A DNA stretch of 9,449 bases from Caldifarciminota bacterium. Lineage in GTDB: Bacteria; Hydrothermota; Hydrothermia; LBFQ01; DSFT01. The stretch covers positions 1-9,449 of the forward strand of contig WGAQ01000081.1 in the NCBI GenBank assembly GCA_015494735.1. The letters are read 5' to 3'. The notes beneath the pieces are model-generated. The model saw nothing but the letters and a program-made list of their open reading frames with translations. It was not told where the DNA came from and did no database searches. This document shows positions 6,593 through 9,449 of the stretch, piece by piece; the first letter of the stretch is position 1, and every line of letters begins with the position of its first letter. A program made the position numbers and the translations under genes.

Positions 6593-7042
6593 CTACTTCA
6601 GGTCTGCTGTGCAGTAAGGGCACTTCACTGCTTCGATGGGTATCTGCATGTGGCAATAGGGGCATTCCTTCGTGGTGGGGGCGGGTGGTGCCTCCTCTTC
6701 TTCCTTCTTCTTGAGTTCCTGAAGCCTGTTCACTCCTTTGATTACCAGGAATATGGCGAATGCTATGATGAGGAATTCGATGACGGTATTGATGAAAACA
6801 CCGTACTTTATAACGGGAGCACCGGCCTCCGTGGCTTCTGCCAGCGTTTTGTATCCCTTACCGGACAGGTCTATGAACAGGCTGGAGAAATCCACACCTC
6901 CAAGGAGCAGGCCTATCGGCGGCATGATGACATCCCTCACCAGCGAGGATACTATCTTACCGAAGGCAGCACCGATTATGATACCTACCGCCATGTCTAT
7001 TACATTTCCCCTCAGTATGAATTTCTTGAACTCATTCCACAT
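6593..7042 (-). CDS. mscL: Large-conductance mechanosensitive channel MscL with C-terminal zinc ribbon
   Basis: This 149-residue inner-membrane channel opens under membrane tension to release solutes during hypo-osmotic shock. Residues 11-50 contain the amphipathic N-terminus and pore helix TM1 (RGNVIDMAVGIIIGAAFGKI, then VRDVIMPPIGLLLGG). TM2 spans about 76-103, followed by a charged linker (QELKKKEEEE). The C-terminus carries a zinc-ribbon-like CPYC-x10-CPYC (C127, C130, C141, C144) in place of the simple helical bundle of the E. coli protein; similar tails occur in other bacterial MscLs. ATG 7042 is fixed by a strong Shine-Dalgarno six bases upstream. It is the only gene here with one. The divergent tRNA-Thr lies about 220 bases away. 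Confidence 0.96.
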   Translation of the reverse strand: MWNEFKKFILRGNVIDMAVGIIIGAAFGKIVSSLVRDVIMPPIGLLLGGVDFSSLFIDLSGKGYKTLAEATEAGAPVIKYGVFINTVIEFLIIAFAIFLVIKGVNRLQELKKKEEEEAPPAPTTKECPYCHMQIPIEAVKCPYCTADLK

Positions 7043-7048
7043 AGCAGA

Positions 7049-7057
7049 ACCTCCTTT
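7049..7057 (-). promoter_or_regulatory. Strong Shine-Dalgarno of mscL
   Basis: AAAGGAGGT on the minus strand ends 6 bases before ATG 7042. It matches the anti-Shine-Dalgarno almost fully and shows that this organism still uses SD initiation, in contrast to the leaderless-looking neighbours. Confidence 0.85.
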
Positions 7058-7074
7058 AATGCTAAATCAAATAA

Positions 7075-7080
7075 ATTTTA
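7075..7080 (-). promoter_or_regulatory. mscL -10 box
   Basis: Minus-strand TAAAAT sits 32 bases before the mscL ATG, which predicts a leader of about 25 bases containing the Shine-Dalgarno. The decamer TAAAATTTAT is identical to the one in front of the tRNA-Thr gene. A possible -35 box is TTAACT, 15 bases upstream. Confidence 0.5.
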
Positions 7081-7248
7081 AAGCCGAACACCTTGAGTTA
7101 ATATTCCACTTTCATGCACTTTTGTATAAATTCATGTGGGGCAGTGTCTTTTGCGCAAATGGTTTGCACCTGCGATGCCATCGGGTCCCGGATTTTTCGA
7201 ACTTTCCCGGCACCTTCCGGCGCGGGTTTCCTCCGGCTCTGGATACAT
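7081..7248. other. Non-coding control region between mscL and tRNA-Thr
   Basis: No convincing gene is present. The region holds the upstream halves of the two divergent promoters, a TATAAATT box on the + strand near 7126, the palindrome TTTGCGCAAA and an overlapping small hairpin GCAAATGGTTTGC, then a C-rich stretch (about 7190-7235). An open + frame from ATG 7134 runs into the tRNA and is not credible. A short RNA transcribed from the TATAAATT box is possible but unsupported. Confidence 0.4.
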
Positions 7249-7254
7249 TAAAAT
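7249..7254 (+). promoter_or_regulatory. -10 box of the tRNA-Thr gene
   Basis: TAAAAT lies 9 bases before the first tRNA base, which would give a 5' leader of only a few nucleotides. The surrounding TAAAATTTAT matches the mscL promoter exactly. No strong -35 hexamer is seen. Confidence 0.5.
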
Positions 7255-7263
7255 TTATCACCC

Positions 7264-7336
7264 GCCAGCGTAGCTCAATCGGCAGAGCGGCGCATTCGTA
7301 ATGCGCAGGTTGGGGGTTCGAGTCCCCCCGCTGGCT
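7264..7336 (+). tRNA. tRNA-Thr (anticodon CGT)
   Basis: The 73-base cloverleaf is complete. Acceptor GCCAGCG/CGCTGGC (7264-7270, 7329-7335) and D-stem GCTC/GAGC are intact. The anticodon stem GCGCA/TGCGC encloses loop TTCGTAA with CGT at 7297-7299. The variable loop is AGGTT, the T-stem GGGGG/CCCCC encloses TTCGAGT, and the discriminator is T7336. The G1-C72 and C2-G71 pairs fit threonine identity. It reads ACG codons. The 3' CCA is not encoded and must be added by tRNA nucleotidyltransferase. The gene stands alone, and no copy of its 3' end is seen nearby that would mark an integration site. Confidence 0.97.
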
Positions 7337-7444
7337 CTCACCCTTCCATTTTCCTCCCGTATGGAGTAAAGCAACTTTCCGCCATGGATTATACAAAACC
7401 CGTTCTCATTTAACTGCTTAATCTTATGTCTTTTTGCCCATCAC

Positions 7445-7472
7445 TTGCAATTTTCTTATAGAATTGTAAAAT
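7445..7472 (+). promoter_or_regulatory. Sigma-70-type promoter of the lipoprotein gene, apparently leaderless
   Basis: TTGCAA (7445-7450), a 16-base spacer and TAAAAT (7467-7472) form a good promoter whose -10 box ends 8 bases before ATG 7481. No Shine-Dalgarno is present. The TTG at 7445 belongs to the -35 box and is not a start codon. Confidence 0.65.
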
Positions 7473-7480
7473 TTTCCCCT

Positions 7481-8200
7481 ATGATGAATAGTACATCCAT
7501 AAGCAAATGGGCTTTAGCCCTGAGCGTGGCACTGATAAGCGCAATGGGATGCTCCAGAACCACGGAACCGGACGATGGCAGTGGGGGTACAACCCCACCA
7601 TATACTGCGATGGGCAATTTTTATATGGAAGGGTCCATCTACCTGGGAATTTTCCCCGGTAATCAGAGGTTCGATGGAACCACATTTGAGCTGAAAGATA
7701 CTGCCAACAATAACATATCAGGGGCAGTAATAACTGTAAATGGAGATACGGTTCCAGAGTATTATGGCATCTACATGGACACGGTGAATGTTAAATACAT
7801 GGCAGGAGCCACATACGACATAAGTGTCTATATAGACTCTTCCAATTACTTCGAGGGGAGCATCACGGCTCCGGATGTGGATTCCATTCTGATAGTCTCC
7901 CCACAGATGGGGGATACCATCCCCTACGATTCCCTGACCATAAGGTGGAACGTATTTGGCAATTCGTCGGCGCCGGTATTCGTTCTCTTCGGTAATGAAG
8001 AGTTTCAGGTGCCGGTCGGTCAGACAGAGTTCACCATACCGGATTCCGTCGTCCTCAGTGTGGTGAGGGAGCAGGGTGTGGAAAGGGTTCTGGCTGTTGC
8101 CAGTTTCAACAGGTTCCCGATTCCGGAGCTTTCCGACAGTTCCTATCTCATAGTGGGTACGGTCAATCTGACTCAGGTGGTCATAGATACGCTTCGATAA
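7481..8200 (+). CDS. Secreted hypothetical lipoprotein with Ig-like beta-sandwich region
   Basis: This 239-residue protein is not recognised as a named family. The N-terminus is a type II signal peptide: MMNSTSISK, hydrophobic WALALSVALIS, then lipobox AMGC with the lipidated Cys at 24. A flexible Asp/Gly/Thr/Pro linker follows (RTTEPDDGSGGTTPPY). The remainder is strand-rich and nearly Cys-free. The stretch from about residue 125 (DSILIVSPQMGDTIPYDSLT, then IRWNVFG) resembles an Ig/fibronectin-like sandwich, and an earlier strand block (about 50-120) may be a second domain. It should be a surface or periplasmic lipoprotein. ATG 7481 is chosen because the in-frame TTG 7445 lies in the -35 box. 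The next codon is also ATG. A terminator follows 8 bases after the stop. Confidence 0.85.
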   Translation: MMNSTSISKWALALSVALISAMGCSRTTEPDDGSGGTTPPYTAMGNFYMEGSIYLGIFPGNQRFDGTTFELKDTANNNISGAVITVNGDTVPEYYGIYMDTVNVKYMAGATYDISVYIDSSNYFEGSITAPDVDSILIVSPQMGDTIPYDSLTIRWNVFGNSSAPVFVLFGNEEFQVPVGQTEFTIPDSVVLSVVREQGVERVLAVASFNRFPIPELSDSSYLIVGTVNLTQVVIDTLR

Positions 8201-8207
8201 CTCCCTT

Positions 8208-8226
8208 CGGGGCTTCGCCCCGTTTT
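8208..8226 (+). terminator. Intrinsic terminator of the lipoprotein gene
   Basis: CGGGGC (8208-8213), loop TTC and GCCCCG (8217-8222) form a perfect 6-bp GC stem followed by TTTT (8223-8226), then CCTT. It lies just after the stop codon TAA 8198-8200. The T-run is on the + side only, so it acts in the + direction and isolates the lipoprotein gene from topA. Confidence 0.8.
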
Positions 8227-8235
8227 CCTTCCCTA

Positions 8236-8241
8236 TAAACT
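8236..8241 (+). promoter_or_regulatory. topA -10 box, apparently leaderless
   Basis: TAAACT ends 8 bases before ATG 8250 (context CTATAAACTTTT). There is no Shine-Dalgarno. The expected -35 position falls in the 3' arm of the terminator hairpin, with no clear match, so the promoter and the upstream terminator are packed together. Confidence 0.5.
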
Positions 8242-8249
8242 TTTCCCGC

Positions 8250-9449
8250 ATGAAACTGATAATAGTGGAGAGTCCTGCCAAAGCCCGCACCATAAAGCGA
8301 TTTCTCGATGCCGATTACGAGCTGAAAGCAACCCTTGGCCACATTGTGGATTTACCGGAGAAGGAACTGGGGGTGGATATCCGCACATTCGACATGAAAT
8401 TTGTCCCCATAAGGGGAAAGAAGAAGGTAATCGATGAACTGAAGAAGGCAGTGAAGAAGGCTTCAAAGGTCTATCTCTCCACGGACCCGGACCGGGAGGG
8501 GGAGGCGATTGCCTTCCACGTGGTCAATCTGACGAAACCGAAGAATTACAGCAGGATAGAACTGCATGCCATCATTCCATCCGAAATTAAAAGAGCCCTG
8601 AGCAATCCCAGGGATATAGATTACAACAGGGTCAATTCCCAGTTCGCCCGCAGATTCATAGACAGGATAGTGGGTTATTTCCTCTCCCCCCTTGCCAGCA
8701 AGAGTCTGGGGGGGCGCCTTTCTGTGGGACGCGTTCAGAGTCCGGCTCTCAGGCTCATAGTGGAGAGGGAGCAGGAGATAAGGGATTTCGTGCCAGAGCC
8801 CTTCTGGCAGATAGTTTCCACTTACGAGAAGGATGGAATCCAGTTTGCGGCAAAGTATCCGGAGAATCTGAGGGACGAAGCGAAAGCGAAGGAGCTTTAC
8901 GAAAGGGTGAAATCTGCCCCGCAACACCATATCCGCTCCGTTCAGGTGAAGGAGTCCCTGGAGCATCCCCCCGAGCCCTACAGGACAGCCACCCTCCAGC
9001 AGGAGGCGAGCGCCCATCTGGGACTCTCACCGGAGAAGACCATGCAGATTGCCCAGTGGTTATACGAGCATGGCTATATAACCTACCACAGAACCGACAG
9101 CCCCCGAATATCGGACGAAGTCATAAAGCAGATAAGGAAGTACATAAAGCAATTCGTGGGGGAGGAATACCTGCCCCCCAGAGCGTTTAAATACAGGGCG
9201 AAGGGTCTGGCGCAGGATGCTCACGAAGCCATCAGACCCACCATCATCTCGCCCGAGAGGAGTCCGGAGAATATAGACCTTCAGGGGGAACATCTTCGGC
9301 TCTATACCATGATATGGTACAGGGCTATCGCTTCCCAGATGGCAAAGGCAAAATGGGAGCATACGAAAGCCCATATCGATGCCGGTGGGGTGGAGCTGGT
9401 GGCAACGGGAAAGCGGCTGGTGTTCGATGGATGGCGAAAGTTCTACCCC
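8250..9449 (+). CDS. topA: DNA topoisomerase I, type IA (3' partial)
   Basis: Four hundred codons run open to the window edge, encoding the TOPRIM and cleavage-domain part of topoisomerase I, which relaxes negative supercoils by transient single-strand cleavage. The start MKLIIVESPAKARTIKRFL carries the TOPRIM Glu7, and the Mg-binding DPDRE is at 79-83. GRLSVGRVQSPALRLIVERE (about 151-170) is the conserved DNA-binding stretch. The nucleophile is Tyr279 in GYITYHRTDS, and QDAHEAIRPT holds the conserved His and Arg. Spacing is close to Thermotoga TopA and lacks the insertion after the first TOPRIM strand seen in E. coli. Residue 280 is His where Met or Ile is usual, and the FNEIT block reads LHAII. 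The C-terminal domains and any zinc fingers lie outside the window. No helicase domain is fused at the N-terminus, so this is not a reverse gyrase. Confidence 0.97.
   Translation, partial: MKLIIVESPAKARTIKRFLDADYELKATLGHIVDLPEKELGVDIRTFDMKFVPIRGKKKVIDELKKAVKKASKVYLSTDPDREGEAIAFHVVNLTKPKNYSRIELHAIIPSEIKRALSNPRDIDYNRVNSQFARRFIDRIVGYFLSPLASKSLGGRLSVGRVQSPALRLIVEREQEIRDFVPEPFWQIVSTYEKDGIQFAAKYPENLRDEAKAKELYERVKSAPQHHIRSVQVKESLEHPPEPYRTATLQQEASAHLGLSPEKTMQIAQWLYEHGYITYHRTDSPRISDEVIKQIRKYIKQFVGEEYLPPRAFKYRAKGLAQDAHEAIRPTIISPERSPENIDLQGEHLRLYTMIWYRAIASQMAKAKWEHTKAHIDAGGVELVATGKRLVFDGWRKFYP

Noticed and set aside
7134..7301. Short + frame starting at ATG 7134 after a TATAAATT box
   Set aside because: It runs through the tRNA promoter and into the tRNA gene, and the product has no protein-like pattern. 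The box may still be a promoter, but no gene is supported.
7264..7336. tRNA-Thr as an integration (att) site
   Set aside because: No second copy of the tRNA 3' end and no integrase gene are seen in the window.
7112..7396. Minus-strand 94-residue open frame containing GDSNPQPAHYECAALPIELR
   Set aside because: This is the classic false protein produced by translating the antisense strand of a tRNA gene; it covers tRNA-Thr completely.
1..9449. CRISPR array, defence island, prophage or biosynthetic cluster
   Set aside because: No regularly spaced repeats, nuclease or helicase pairs, phage structural genes or synthase domains are visible. The protein genes are housekeeping functions or cell-envelope and unidentified proteins.

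Overview
The window looks like chromosomal DNA from a diderm (outer-membrane) bacterium, probably a thermophile. The outer membrane is implied by a TonB-dependent receptor whose barrel ends in a C-terminal Phe, and by a lipobox-containing lipoprotein. The thermophile guess rests on heavy AGG/AGA and ATA codon use and purine-rich coding strands. An uncultured deep-branching lineage (for example the WOR-3/Hydrothermae type) would fit, but the sequence alone does not prove it. I see no phage genes, CRISPR array, transposase or toxin-antitoxin pair; this is mostly an ordinary housekeeping neighbourhood.

Layout, left to right: the last 18 codons of an unidentified + strand gene (2-58) and a weak terminator; a membrane-anchored, propeller-like hypothetical protein (161-1219, +); a leftward dnaJ-rlmB pair (3026-1209); a rightward FAD-dependent L-2-hydroxyglutarate oxidase family gene (3154-4332), divergent from dnaJ; a leftward TonB-dependent receptor (6499-4337); a 90-base spacer with two GC-rich hairpins; leftward mscL (7042-6593); a control region of about 220 bases; tRNA-Thr(CGT) (7264-7336, +); a secreted lipoprotein (7481-8200, +); an intrinsic terminator; and topA for type IA DNA topoisomerase I (8250 to the window edge, +).

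The genes do not form one pathway. dnaJ and rlmB are the only clear operon (stop and start codons abut). The rest are single-gene units for protein folding, ribosome modification, metabolite repair, outer-membrane uptake, osmotic safety and DNA topology.

The most informative pattern is in the promoters. Every protein gene that starts a transcription unit here except mscL has a -10-like hexamer TAAAAT or TAAACT ending 6 to 9 bases before its start codon and lacks a Shine-Dalgarno sequence. Transcription would then begin at or next to the start codon, so leaderless mRNAs look like the default. The exception, mscL, has the same -10 hexamer 32 bases upstream followed by a near-perfect Shine-Dalgarno. 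The pattern also corrects two gene starts, because two apparent TTG start codons (125 and 7445) are the -35 boxes of these promoters. A second point of interest is the paired-hairpin element just upstream of the TonB receptor, whose signal peptide appears too short.
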